Of a stretch of DNA of 62,849 nt, positions 1 through 8,281 are shown in pieces. The notes beneath the pieces are model-generated. The model did no database searches and was not told the DNA's origin. It worked only from the letters and a program-made list of their open reading frames with translations. The DNA lies in the NCBI GenBank assembly GCA_903837355.1, contig CAILUI010000219.1:1-62849 (forward strand), given 5' to 3'. The stretch comes from an uncultured Victivallales bacterium (GTDB taxonomy: Bacteria; Verrucomicrobiota; Lentisphaeria; Oligosphaerales; JAFGRS01). The position numbers and the translations under genes are program-made. Numbering within the stretch: position 1 is the stretch's first letter; every line of letters starts with the position of its first letter.

Positions 1-1
1 C

Positions 2-40
2 ACCATCCTCTTCGACGAGCCCGCGCCCATGGCCGGCTGA
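2..40 (+). CDS. C-terminal tail of an upstream gene (partial)
   Basis: The frame beginning at base 2 reads TILFDEPAPMAG and then stops at TGA (38-40). It shows the strong G/C third-position bias of neighbouring genes, so it is probably the end of a gene that starts before the window. The function cannot be told from 12 residues. Confidence 0.35.
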   Translation, partial: TILFDEPAPMAG

Positions 41-159
41 CCGCCGGGTTGCTCCGCTCGCGACCCAACCCGTTGGCATACGCCGCCGACGGCGACAACG
101 GTCAACCGGCTCCCCTATCCCCCATTCAGTGACCGGTTACGAGGGGTACGCCAGCGGGC

Positions 160-193
160 TTGCTAACTCGCCAGAAATAGACTAAACTAGTTT
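160..193 (+). promoter_or_regulatory. Promoter and palindromic operator of the toxin-antitoxin pair
   Basis: TTGCTA (160-165) and TAAACT (183-188) are separated by 17 bases, a good sigma70-type promoter. The -10 overlaps a perfect 10-base palindrome AAACTAGTTT (184-193), which extends imperfectly to about 181-196. Phd-family antitoxins bind such palindromes to repress their own operon, so this is the likely autoregulatory operator. The repressor role is inferred. Confidence 0.6.
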
Positions 194-218
194 GGTCATA
201 TTCAGACGGAGGCCCGCC

Positions 219-479
219 ATGCGCAGCATCAGCCTATTCGAAGCGAAGACGCACCTTTCCGGCGTCGTGGCCAGCCTGCTGGACGGTTCCGAGGCCGAAG
301 TCCGCATCCTCCGCCACGGCAAACCGGTGGCGAGCCTGACACCGATCCGTGGCGTCGACACGGCGCGCCGCCTCGGCGTCGCCAAGGGGCAGTTCCGGGT
401 GCCGGACGACATTGACGGGGCCAACCCCGCGGTTGCCAGGCTTTTCGGCGTGGAGTGCGACGATGCGCATTCTTCTTGA
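219..479 (+). CDS. Phd/YefM-family antitoxin
   Basis: This 86-residue protein has the Phd/YefM antitoxin layout: an N-terminal DNA-binding and dimerisation fold beginning MRSISLFEAKTHLSGVV, a central segment EVRILRHGKPVASLTPI, then a C-terminal tail (GQFRVPDDID) of the sort that binds a PIN toxin. The start at 219 is chosen because GGAGG (208-212) lies six bases upstream; an in-frame GTG-type start at 192 would lie inside the operator. The gene overlaps the downstream toxin by 17 bases, as in translationally coupled toxin-antitoxin operons. It should neutralise the VapC-like toxin and repress the shared promoter. Family assignment is confident; the partner specificity is inferred from adjacency. 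Confidence 0.85.
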   Translation: MRSISLFEAKTHLSGVVASLLDGSEAEVRILRHGKPVASLTPIRGVDTARRLGVAKGQFRVPDDIDGANPAVARLFGVECDDAHSS

Positions 480-849
480 CACCCACGTGGCCCTGTGGGC
501 GATCACGGACGACGAGCGCTTGCCGACGCGGGTACGGGAGCTGATCCTGGAGGCGCGCAACGAGGTGTATGTGAGTGCGGCCAGCGTCTGGGAGATCGCC
601 ATCAAACACGGTCTGGCCCGTGCCGACATGCCCGTCTCCGGCAAGGAAGCGAGCGCCTGGTTCGAGACAGCCGGGTACACGCTCTTGCCGGTGTCAGCCG
701 CCCATGCCGCCGCCGTCGAGGATCTGCCGCCGATCCATGCTGACCCCTTCGACCGCCTGTTGGTGGCCCAGGCGCTGACCGAACCGCTACGGCTAGTGAC
801 CCACGATCGGACCGTGGCACGCTACAGCGACAGCATCATCCTGGTGTAG
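463..849 (+). CDS. PIN-domain ribonuclease toxin (VapC-like)
   Basis: This 128-residue single PIN-domain protein carries the acidic residues expected for a Mg-dependent ribonuclease: Asp6 in MRILLDTH, Glu44 in SVWEIAIK, Asp94 and Asp97 in HADPFDRLLVAQA, and Asp115 in VTHDR. These define the PhdVapC-type PIN toxins that cleave RNA and are held inactive by the cognate antitoxin. The start at 463 lies inside the antitoxin gene, an overlap typical of these pairs. All expected catalytic acids are present, so it appears intact. The RNA target cannot be read from sequence. Confidence 0.88.
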   Translation: MRILLDTHVALWAITDDERLPTRVRELILEARNEVYVSAASVWEIAIKHGLARADMPVSGKEASAWFETAGYTLLPVSAAHAAAVEDLPPIHADPFDRLLVAQALTEPLRLVTHDRTVARYSDSIILV

Positions 850-930
850 GACGACGCCACAAGGGCGAAGCTCCCCAGGCGTGCAGGCGCCGCTGAGCCG
901 CCCTCCGGGCCTTCCGGCCCGGTGGAACGC

Positions 931-968
931 GGGTTCTCCGTATCCCGCGGCCGGGTTGCGGAGAACCC
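931..968. repeat. Inverted repeat between converging genes
   Basis: GGGTTCTCCG (931-940) pairs perfectly with CGGAGAACCC (959-968) around an 18-base loop, in the 142-base gap between the toxin gene and the end of the sulfur operon. There is no T-run. It may be a bidirectional terminator or a dispersed REP-like element. Nothing else was recognised in 850-991. Confidence 0.6.
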
Positions 969-991
969 GGCTTCCAGGGGCGGCCCCTGCC

Positions 992-3031
992 CTACGGGGC
1001 CTTCTTCTCGCCGGCCTCGTTGACCAGCGGCAGTTCCGGGTGGGCGGCCCACTCCGTCCAGCCGGCGTCGTACCAACGGACATGGGTGTAGCCGAGCAGG
1101 TGCCGGAGCACGAAGGCGGTCTGGCTGGCCTGGTGCCCGGTGCGGCAATGGACGATGACCTCACTGTTCTGGCTGGGAATCAGGGCGCTGTAGGCCGCGG
1201 CCAGGTCGGCGAGCGGCTTGAGGGTGACCACCTTGTCGGCTCCCGTAACCACGTCCTCCGTGAAGGGCCGATTGAGGGCGCCGGGAATATGCCCGGCACG
1301 GGCTTCGTCGGACTTCTTGCCGGTGAAGTAGTCGGGCGGGCGGACATCGATGATCACCGTGTCGGCGTTGCCGAGGACCGCACGCACGGCCAGGTAGTCC
1401 GCACTGAAGCGGTCCGGGCTCGGCGGGACCGGGTAGGCAGTGGCGGTAACGGCAGGCAGGGCGGCATCGGCAGGGCGACCCTCCGACGCCCACTTGGGGT
1501 AGCCGCCGTTGAGTACGGCGTAGTTGAGGTGGCCGAGGCGCTCGCAGGCCAGACCGGCCAGGGTGGTATCGTGGAGCTTGTCGCCGGAGATGAAGACGAT
1601 GCTGTCGCTGGGCTGCAGCCCCAGGAGCGAGAACTGGGCCGCGAGCAGGGCCGGCGGCAGGAGCATGGAGGGCACGCCACCGACATTGCCACGCAGACTC
1701 TCGACGTTGAGGCTCAGAGCGCCTGGGACATGCGCCGTGTTGTACTCCGGCTGCGGGCGCAGGTCGATGAGCTTCAGGCCTGGCGTCCCCAAGTGGCTCG
1801 CCAAGTCCGCGGTCTCAAGCAACCGCGGCAGGGCGGCGGCGGGGGACGTTGGGGACACGGCCGCGGCGGCGGGCGTGGCAGCGGGGTCGAAGGTGGCACG
1901 CCAGGCGTTGACGCGGGCGGCGGCGGCGGGGGTCAGGGGCTCGGGCCGCAGCGAGACGGGCATCAGGCAGCGCTCGCGGAAGCCTTGCAGGCCATCGGTC
2001 AGCAGGTAGACGTTATCGAAGCCCTGGCGCTGCAGCGAATCGCGGGCCTGGGCGGGGTGCGTCATGCCATTGGAGTAGAGCACGATCAGGCCCGTGTTGC
2101 GGTAGGGCTGCAGGGTCTGGCCCAACTGCGGCAGGGGCACGTTGAGGGCGCCGCGGATATGGAAGGTCGCAAACTCGGCGGCCGGCCGCACGTCGACGAC
2201 AACGAGGCCGGGTTCACCGGCCAACAGGCGGTCGGCAAGCTCCTCGGGCTCGATGTGGTCCCGCGCCTGGTCGACGGTCTCCAGCAGAGCATTCTCGGCG
2301 CTGGCCGTGCCGGGAGCCGCGGGCGGCGCGGCCGCCACCGGGATGGCCGGCGGGGTGGGGACGGCAGGCAGAGCGAACAGGCCCGCCGCTGCCGCCACCA
2401 GGACCACGCAGAAGAGCGGCAGAAAGGCCGAGCGCAGGTAAGCACTCCGGCCGGTACGCACCCGCTCTACCCACTCGCACAGCCAGAAGGCGCCCACAGC
2501 CGCGAGGGTGAAGCCGAAGACAAAGACGTTGCGCGGCACGCCGAGGGTGGCGTAGGCCACCTGCACGCCACGGTCGCCCGCCGTGTACAGCCCGCGCAGC
2601 AACGGGAAGGCCTCGTTGAACAGCAGGCTGCCGCCGAGAGCCCCCACCAGGAAGACGAGGGCGTCGCCGCGGCCCGCGGCCAGGCCGGCAGCGGCCGTGC
2701 CGGGGCACCAGCCACCCATGACAAAGCCAACCCCGAAGAGCAGGCCGCCCACGATCTGGGCGCCATAGATGGTCGGCATCAGGAAGATCCGCTCCAGGGG
2801 CAGCCAGCCGCAGGCGGCCAGGTAGGAGAGTCCCAGCATGCCGACGACGAGCGCGGTGAACATCACCTTGACCACGGCCATGTCGGTGAAGTAGAAGACG
2901 CCGGACAGGCGGCGCGAACTGCTGAAGCCGGCCTGTTCGAGGACGTAGCCGAAGGCGAACCCGATCACTCCGGCGAGCAGGAGCGCCGCAGGCGTGCCCA
3001 GGGCGTCGAGGCTGTAGAACGTGCTAATCAT
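992..3031 (-). CDS. YeeE/YedE membrane protein fused to three rhodanese domains
   Basis: This 679-residue fusion starts with a YeeE/YedE (DUF395, TsuA-like) sulfur-transport half (about residues 1-215) with several membrane segments and the signature GFVMGGWCPGTAAAG containing Cys109. After an Ala/Pro-rich linker come three rhodanese folds (about 258-360, 400-520, 550-668). Only the last has a sulfur-carrying cysteine, Cys629 in VIVHCRTGHQAS. The first (LIVLYSNGMT) and second (IVFISGDKL) have Ser at the equivalent place. YeeE proteins pass thiosulfate or other sulfane sulfur through conserved cysteines, so the tail could accept sulfur at the membrane. The gene overlaps its upstream neighbour by 8 bases. 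Which side of the membrane the rhodaneses face is unresolved. Confidence 0.85.
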   Translation of the reverse strand: MISTFYSLDALGTPAALLLAGVIGFAFGYVLEQAGFSSSRRLSGVFYFTDMAVVKVMFTALVVGMLGLSYLAACGWLPLERIFLMPTIYGAQIVGGLLFGVGFVMGGWCPGTAAAGLAAGRGDALVFLVGALGGSLLFNEAFPLLRGLYTAGDRGVQVAYATLGVPRNVFVFGFTLAAVGAFWLCEWVERVRTGRSAYLRSAFLPLFCVVLVAAAAGLFALPAVPTPPAIPVAAAPPAAPGTASAENALLETVDQARDHIEPEELADRLLAGEPGLVVVDVRPAAEFATFHIRGALNVPLPQLGQTLQPYRNTGLIVLYSNGMTHPAQARDSLQRQGFDNVYLLTDGLQGFRERCLMPVSLRPEPLTPAAAARVNAWRATFDPAATPAAAAVSPTSPAAALPRLLETADLASHLGTPGLKLIDLRPQPEYNTAHVPGALSLNVESLRGNVGGVPSMLLPPALLAAQFSLLGLQPSDSIVFISGDKLHDTTLAGLACERLGHLNYAVLNGGYPKWASEGRPADAALPAVTATAYPVPPSPDRFSADYLAVRAVLGNADTVIIDVRPPDYFTGKKSDEARAGHIPGALNRPFTEDVVTGADKVVTLKPLADLAAAYSALIPSQNSEVIVHCRTGHQASQTAFVLRHLLGYTHVRWYDAGWTEWAAHPELPLVNEAGEKKAP

Positions 3032-3557
3032 GCCATTGCCTCCGGAAGAACCAGGCCATGGTGTAGCCGCTGGCGAAGATACAGATCAGGAATACCAGGC
3101 TGCCGGTGAGCAGCAGGGCGCCGCCGCTCATGGCCTGGCCGGAGGTACACCCCTGGGCCAGACGGCTGGCGAAGCCGACGATCAGCCCGCCCACGAGCGC
3201 ATAGCCCAGGCGACGGCCAGCCGACACCGCGGCGCCGCGCTCCACCTGCAACCGCGCCCGACCGGCCAGGAGTGCCGAGAACAACGCCCCAACTACGGAA
3301 CCCAGGAACATGAACACGAGGTAGTAGCGCATGGGCTGCGCGCCCCACTTGCCGAAGTACTCCGTACTCAGGGTGTGCGGCGCCGAGATGCACAGCGAGA
3401 GCCCGGCGGCGAGTCGCGAGATGCCGCCAGAGGCCCCCAGGCCGGCACCGAGGATGACGAAGGAGGACAGCAGCACCAGCCCCAATGCTGCCCCGGCCAG
3501 GTACGGATTGGCGTAGGGCTTGGGCACGCTGGTGGTGGGCGGACTTCGTTTACCCAT
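3024..3557 (-). CDS. YeeE/YedE family sulfur-transport membrane protein
   Basis: This 177-residue integral membrane protein has about four or five hydrophobic segments and the DUF395 signature SRLAQGCTSGQAMSGGA, whose Cys is the sulfur-handling residue in this family. Its length matches one half of the duplicated TsuA/YeeE fold, and the next gene encodes the other half fused to rhodanese domains, so the two probably assemble into one transporter. It begins 3 bases after the stop of the persulfide-dioxygenase gene, with a GGGGTG site inside that gene's end, and overlaps the next gene by 8 bases. It is clearly operonic. The transported species (thiosulfate or sulfane sulfur) is inferred from the family. 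Confidence 0.87.
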   Translation of the reverse strand: MGKRSPPTTSVPKPYANPYLAGAALGLVLLSSFVILGAGLGASGGISRLAAGLSLCISAPHTLSTEYFGKWGAQPMRYYLVFMFLGSVVGALFSALLAGRARLQVERGAAVSAGRRLGYALVGGLIVGFASRLAQGCTSGQAMSGGALLLTGSLVFLICIFASGYTMAWFFRRQWHD

Positions 3558-3560
3558 GGT

Positions 3561-5594
3561 TCAGCACCCCGCACTTTTCTTCGTGGGCGCCTTCGGCGCG
3601 GCCGGGGCCGGGGCGGCGGGGGCCGCCGGACGCGGGGCGGGTGAGCCGGCGGCAGGGGCGGCGGCGGCAGGAGCCGTCGAACCCGACGGCAGGGGCGCTG
3701 CCGACTCGCGCCAGTAGGCCTCCAAACCGCCGTAAAGGACCTTGATGGGCCGCACCGTCCGCTGCGCCAGGATACCGCCCACGGCCATCGCCAGAGAGCC
3801 ATCGCGGTCAACGATCACCAGCGGAACGGTGCCGGCAAGATAGGCCGGGCTGGCAATCACCTCGGCGAGATCAATGTTGCGGGCCCCGGGCAAGCTGAAG
3901 TCCGCGTACTGCGCCGGCGGCCGCACGTCGACGATCTCGAAGGTACCCGGCAGATCCATCAGCAGACGCTTGAGCTCGGCGGCGGCCAGGCGCTCAGGCA
4001 GGGCGACGCGCCGCGCCGGAGGCGCGCTGAGACCCGGACCGCCGCCGCTGGCGCTGAGGGTCGGCAGCCCCGCCGTGATCCAGGCTTCGCTGCCGCCCGC
4101 CAGATTGAGCACCTGTTTGAAGCCGAGCTTGAGCAGGACTGCCGCGCCCAGGCTGGAGCGGTAGGCCGAGTTGCAGACGGTGAGCACAGGCATCTCCTTG
4201 GACAGGCGCCGGCCCTCCGTGAACAGCGTGTTCAGGGGCATGTTGAGCACATTACCGATACGCAAGCCCATCCACTCGCTGGGCAACCGTACGTCGACGA
4301 CGATCGGTGCCGTCCCAGCCTGCATCTGCCGGTGTAGCTCCTGGGGTTCCAGCAGCGCGATGCTACGGGTCGGCAGGCCGGCCTTGGCCCAGCCTTCCAC
4401 GCCGTCCTGCAGAGAGCCGGCGGGAGTGTCGTAACCGATGCGCTTCAGGCGGAATGCGGCTTCCTTGACCTGGTCATTCGAGCCGACCAGCACGAAGGGC
4501 TCGCCCCACGGGATCATGATGCCGGTCCAGGTCTCGAAGCGCCCGCGGATGCCGATGTTGATCGCGTCCTGCGGGTGACGCGCGGCGAACTCGACGCTGT
4601 CGCGCGCATCGATCAGCCACGCCCCGTTCTGCGCCGCGGCGGCGACGACAGCGGGAGCCAGGGCGGCGGGGGTGGCCGCCTCCCAGTCGACCGGCGGCGG
4701 CCCATCGTGGTTCAGCTTGGCGTTGTGCTGGAAGTACTGCGGTGCCGCGGGCAGGCCATCGATGACGGCCATGACGTAGGACGGCAGGTCCTGGTGCTGC
4801 AGGTAGACATTTTCGCGGCGCTGCTCGCCGATGGTGGACACAGGCTTGTCGCTGAGATGGGCGCCGCAGAGGGAGCCGGCCCCATGGGCGGGGAAGAAGC
4901 GGGTCGGGTCGGGCAGTTTGGAGAGCTTGTTGTGCCAGGACTCATAGCCCAGTGCAGCCAACTCCGCAGCGCTCGTGCCGTCGCCCATCAGATCCGGCCG
5001 GCCGACGCTGCCGATGAACAGGGTGTCGCCGGTCAGCACGAAGGCAGGATCGGCCGCCGCCGCCGGGTGGTAGACGTAGAGACAGGTGCCGTCGGGCGTG
5101 TGCCCCGGGGTGGTGACGATGACGGCGCGGACGCTGCCGAAGGTGATGGCATCCCCGTCCTTGACCGGCGTATGCGGGTAGCCGGCCTGCGTAGCGGCGT
5201 TGATGATGATCTGGGCGTTAACAGCCTTGGCCAGCTCCATATGTCCGGCCACGAAGTCGGCATGCGAATGCGTGAGGTAGACACGGGTGATCTTGAGGCC
5301 CAACTCCTGAGCGTCCTGCAGGTAGCGGTCGATGTCGCGGGCCGGGTCCACGATCAGGGCCTCGCCGCCGCTGCCGATCAGGTAGGAGTAATGCGAGAGC
5401 ACGGCCAGATTGTACTGTCGGAAGACAACGTCGTCCGTCTTCTCGGCAGTCTCCTTGACCAGCTCCACCTGGGCCGCGGTGTCGCCGTGCGTCGCTGCTT
5501 CGGCATCACCGGGCAGAGGCGCGGCTGGCAGCGCACCGACGGCTGACAGCAGGAAGCCCGCAACCGCCCAACCCAACCGCCGAGATCTCGCCAT
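3561..5594 (-). CDS. Exported persulfide dioxygenase (MBL fold) with three rhodanese domains, CstB-like
   Basis: The product has 677 residues. A signal peptide (about residues 1-25, MARSRRLGW then a hydrophobic stretch) leads into a metallo-beta-lactamase domain with LTHSHADFVAGH (His109, His111, Asp113), TPGHT (His165) and TGD (Asp190), the iron-binding layout of ETHE1/CstB persulfide dioxygenases. Three rhodanese folds follow: about 310-408 without Cys, about 415-515 with Cys473 in TVCNSAYRSS, and about 545-650 without Cys. A Pro/Ala-rich tail ends in Gly-Cys. CstB oxidises persulfides to thiosulfate, and family members are normally cytosolic, so the export signal is odd. The ATG at 5594 is chosen over an upstream TTG because AAGGAGG (5603-5609) sits 8 bases away. 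It is the first gene of the sulfur operon. Confidence 0.87.
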   Translation of the reverse strand: MARSRRLGWAVAGFLLSAVGALPAAPLPGDAEAATHGDTAAQVELVKETAEKTDDVVFRQYNLAVLSHYSYLIGSGGEALIVDPARDIDRYLQDAQELGLKITRVYLTHSHADFVAGHMELAKAVNAQIIINAATQAGYPHTPVKDGDAITFGSVRAVIVTTPGHTPDGTCLYVYHPAAAADPAFVLTGDTLFIGSVGRPDLMGDGTSAAELAALGYESWHNKLSKLPDPTRFFPAHGAGSLCGAHLSDKPVSTIGEQRRENVYLQHQDLPSYVMAVIDGLPAAPQYFQHNAKLNHDGPPPVDWEAATPAALAPAVVAAAAQNGAWLIDARDSVEFAARHPQDAINIGIRGRFETWTGIMIPWGEPFVLVGSNDQVKEAAFRLKRIGYDTPAGSLQDGVEGWAKAGLPTRSIALLEPQELHRQMQAGTAPIVVDVRLPSEWMGLRIGNVLNMPLNTLFTEGRRLSKEMPVLTVCNSAYRSSLGAAVLLKLGFKQVLNLAGGSEAWITAGLPTLSASGGGPGLSAPPARRVALPERLAAAELKRLLMDLPGTFEIVDVRPPAQYADFSLPGARNIDLAEVIASPAYLAGTVPLVIVDRDGSLAMAVGGILAQRTVRPIKVLYGGLEAYWRESAAPLPSGSTAPAAAAPAAGSPAPRPAAPAAPAPAAPKAPTKKSAGC

Positions 5595-5679
5595 GGTACC
5601 ACCCTCCTTGACACGCAAACCCTAATCATCCACCGAAACTCTTGTAGTATTTGACCCCGGCGCCGGCGCGGAGTTCCGG

Positions 5680-5760
5680 GGACGCACTGGACGAACTGGA
5701 CGAACTGGACGAACTGGACGCACTGGACGAACTGGACGCACTGGACGCACTGGACGAACC
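5680..5760. repeat. Nine-copy 9-base tandem repeat
   Basis: Nine consecutive 9-base units (GGACGAACT or GGACGCACT, differing at one base; the last ends ACC) fill 81 bases in the 273-base gap between the sulfur operon start (5594) and the stop of the GH42-like gene (5868). Both flanking genes are on the minus strand, so the repeat lies in the putative upstream region of the sulfur operon. One frame would encode an acidic Leu-Asp-Glu repeat, but no credible gene is present. Confidence 0.9.
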
Positions 5761-5867
5761 CCAGGCTGCAGACGGGCAGGTAGGTCGGGGGTGCCAGTAC
5801 CCGACCCCGGCCGCGCGCTCGGCGCGCGACCCGCGATCGGCCCCGTGCCGCTCTGGGGTGGGCAGAC

Positions 5868-8162
5868 TCAACGGCGGTGGCGGGCGCCGCCGCTGAGCCG
5901 GAACCAGAGGGTGTCACCGGCGGCGAAGGGCACGAAGATGGCCCCGCCCTCCTGCGTCTCGATGCGGCCGGTGAGGGCCTGCGCTGAGACCCCGGCGGGC
6001 AGTTCGATGCGCCTGAGTCCCGCCTCGCCGGCATGCACCGCCAGAAAGCGGCCGTCGGTGAGTACGACCTCGCCGCCGCGGGTCCAGCGGTGGGCGCCGG
6101 CCGCACCGAACAGCTCGCCAAGCAAGGTCGTGGAGAGCCCGAGGTCGCCAAGATAGACGCTCTGGTGGCGGCCGCTGACGACGCGGGCGGCGGAGACCTG
6201 TCCGCCCGCCTGGTAGCGCCCCAGCGGCTGAGCGGCGGCATCGTCCACGAAGAACCGCGGCGAGAGCACCACGAAGCCGCCTGCGCCCATGCCACCACCG
6301 CCCCAGGCCAGGCCGGCCAGCGCGCCTTCGCCGTGGCTGCCTTGCTCGCCGTCGCTGACGGCGAGCCTGATCCCGGTCAGGTGCCGCGCCTGTTCGAGGT
6401 CCGGGCCCTGGTCCCCGATGTACCCCGGCGCATAGCACCAGATCGCCGTGGTGCCCTCGCGATCCAGGCGAGCGCGGATGGCCTGGACGTCCAGGGGGGT
6501 GAGCCGGTAGGCGTTGGCGAAGAGGTACGCCTTGCAGGGCGGGACCACGCCGCTGCTGAAGTCCCGCAGCGTGTACCAGCCTACGGCCACGCCGCTCCGG
6601 CTGCACTTCTCCCGCAGATCCATCAGCCCCAGGTAGAACGCGTCCCAGTCGCTCTTCACATAGTACTTCGATTCCGGGTCGAAGAGCACCGCCACCTCGG
6701 GCCGGTAGGGGGTCGGTTTACCGAGGACTTCCGCGTAGAGCTGCAGCCGTTCATGGAGCATCGCCCAGGGGGCGGGGTCGTTGAAGGCGCCCGCGCCGGC
6801 CAGGTCCATCCACCAGGAGGCGGCCCGGTGCGTCAGCAGTTGCGCGACATTCCGGTCGAGCAGGTTCAGGGTCTCGTGCAGGTCGCTGGCCTGCTTGCCG
6901 AAGGTCCCATTGGACAACCAGGCAGGCTGGTCTTCCGGACGCACCAGATGGGTACGGGTGTCGTCCTCGTTCAGCCAGAGCTTGCCGTGCGCGGCCATCG
7001 AGTCTACGGGTGACATGAAGCCGGCGGCGGTGCCGCTGGTGCGGAACTGGTACGGCACCGGGCTCATCAGGATGTCGATGGCCGGGTGCTCCATGACCCG
7101 CTGCATGGCGCCGTGACCATTGAAGCTGCCAATGAGTTCGGACAGGTACCCGTAGCAGAAAATCGACAGCTTCCGCTGCCCGGTCTCGCGCCGGACCAGC
7201 TCCGCCCAGCGGATGACGCGATCCGCCGCCAGTTCGCTGACGTAGATGGAGTAGTCAACCCAGTCCTGCTCGGCGGGAAGGTGGTAGAAGACCTGGATGG
7301 GGCGGTTGCTCATCTCCATGTGCATCGGGAAGCGGCCGGGCTCGCCGGCGGGCACGCCGGCAGTGGGGAGGGTCACGCTGGCATTGCCCCAGGCGCGCTG
7401 CAGCGCGGCGTCGTTTCCATACTTCCCCGTGAGCCAGGAGCGGAAACGGTTGACGTTCGCCACGCTGACATCGGGGCCCTTCTCGCGGTACTCATCGGGG
7501 AACATCTCGAACTGCGGCCCGCCGAGGTGATAGGCCAGGATGCGGCCGCCGTAGCGGCTGCCCTCGAAGTGCCGGATCAGGGCCGTGGTGCCGCGGTCGG
7601 AAAGATCCCAGTAGTACTCGGACGCCAGCGAGAGCATGGTCCCGTTGGCCCCGGTCGAGCCATCGGCATAGCGCCAGCGCTGGTCGCTGGGGATATCACG
7701 CCATTCCAGCCAGTGCGGCCCCGGTCCCGGCCAGTAGCGCAGGATGAAGACCGCCTGGGGATCGACGCGGATGAAGTCGTCGAGGATCTTCTCCGTCGCC
7801 GAGTAGTCAACCTGCTCCCAGCCTTTGTCGTAGACGGCACCGGGCATGAGGAACGAGTAGATATGCACGCCGGCGGCAGACGACCACTGCACCTGCGGAT
7901 CCTGGAAGCGTTCCACGTAGTTCGGGTTCTGACAGGTGTTGAAGAAGAAGACCAGCGGGACCACGGGCCGACCGTTGATCAGCAAACGCGCCACGCCATT
8001 TCGAGGCTCGATCGCCGCCCGCCGGATCGGCGCAAAGGCCGGCGCGGCGGCCGTCCCCTGCCCCAAGGCGACCGTACCGCTGCTGGCCGGTCGGGCCACG
8101 AAAGGCGCTGAGCACCCGGTCAACCCGGCGGCGAGCAGTACCCGTATCCACCCACGACCCAT
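5868..8162 (-). CDS. GH42-like (beta-galactosidase-like) lipoprotein
   Basis: This 764-residue protein has a lipoprotein signal (LAAGLTGC, Cys17). It follows the pattern of long TIM-barrel GH42-like proteins of polysaccharide degraders: an N-terminal strand NGVARLLINGRPVVPLVF; barrel segments such as VFILRYWPGPGPHWL and RILAYHLGGPQFEMFPDEY (a likely acid/base region); WLNEDDTRTH; then a trimerisation-like segment (YRPEVAVLFDPESKYYV, PCKAYLFANAYRL) and a C-terminal beta domain. AAGGAGG lies 8 bases before the ATG. It is divergent from the fucosidase gene. It would act on glycans at the cell surface or in the periplasm; substrate unknown. The precise family (GH42 or a relative) is less certain than the fold. 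Confidence 0.7.
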   Translation of the reverse strand: MGRGWIRVLLAAGLTGCSAPFVARPASSGTVALGQGTAAAPAFAPIRRAAIEPRNGVARLLINGRPVVPLVFFFNTCQNPNYVERFQDPQVQWSSAAGVHIYSFLMPGAVYDKGWEQVDYSATEKILDDFIRVDPQAVFILRYWPGPGPHWLEWRDIPSDQRWRYADGSTGANGTMLSLASEYYWDLSDRGTTALIRHFEGSRYGGRILAYHLGGPQFEMFPDEYREKGPDVSVANVNRFRSWLTGKYGNDAALQRAWGNASVTLPTAGVPAGEPGRFPMHMEMSNRPIQVFYHLPAEQDWVDYSIYVSELAADRVIRWAELVRRETGQRKLSIFCYGYLSELIGSFNGHGAMQRVMEHPAIDILMSPVPYQFRTSGTAAGFMSPVDSMAAHGKLWLNEDDTRTHLVRPEDQPAWLSNGTFGKQASDLHETLNLLDRNVAQLLTHRAASWWMDLAGAGAFNDPAPWAMLHERLQLYAEVLGKPTPYRPEVAVLFDPESKYYVKSDWDAFYLGLMDLREKCSRSGVAVGWYTLRDFSSGVVPPCKAYLFANAYRLTPLDVQAIRARLDREGTTAIWCYAPGYIGDQGPDLEQARHLTGIRLAVSDGEQGSHGEGALAGLAWGGGGMGAGGFVVLSPRFFVDDAAAQPLGRYQAGGQVSAARVVSGRHQSVYLGDLGLSTTLLGELFGAAGAHRWTRGGEVVLTDGRFLAVHAGEAGLRRIELPAGVSAQALTGRIETQEGGAIFVPFAAGDTLWFRLSGGARHRR

Positions 8163-8281
8163 GGCCCGAACCTCCTTGGCTGACTGTGCCCCGGCGGGAA
8201 ACCGCGGCGCGACGAATCCGGGGCAAGGGGCGACTCACGCGGCTACATTAGCGCAACCGTAAAGGCCCCCGCGGGGGTCAG

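Noticed and set aside
881..3109. Long plus-strand open frame antisense to the YeeE-rhodanese gene
   Set aside because: It is rich in Gly, Arg and Gln with no domain pattern, while the minus strand encodes clear membrane and rhodanese motifs. Long antisense frames are expected at this GC content.
5680..5760. CRISPR array
   Set aside because: Units are 9 bases with no spacers; it is a simple tandem repeat. The 15-base array at 55361-55435 fails for the same reason.
5641..5896. Small acidic Leu-Asp-Glu repeat protein across the 9-base array
   Set aside because: It is simply the translation of the tandem repeat, with no ribosome site and overlap with the 3' end of a real gene.
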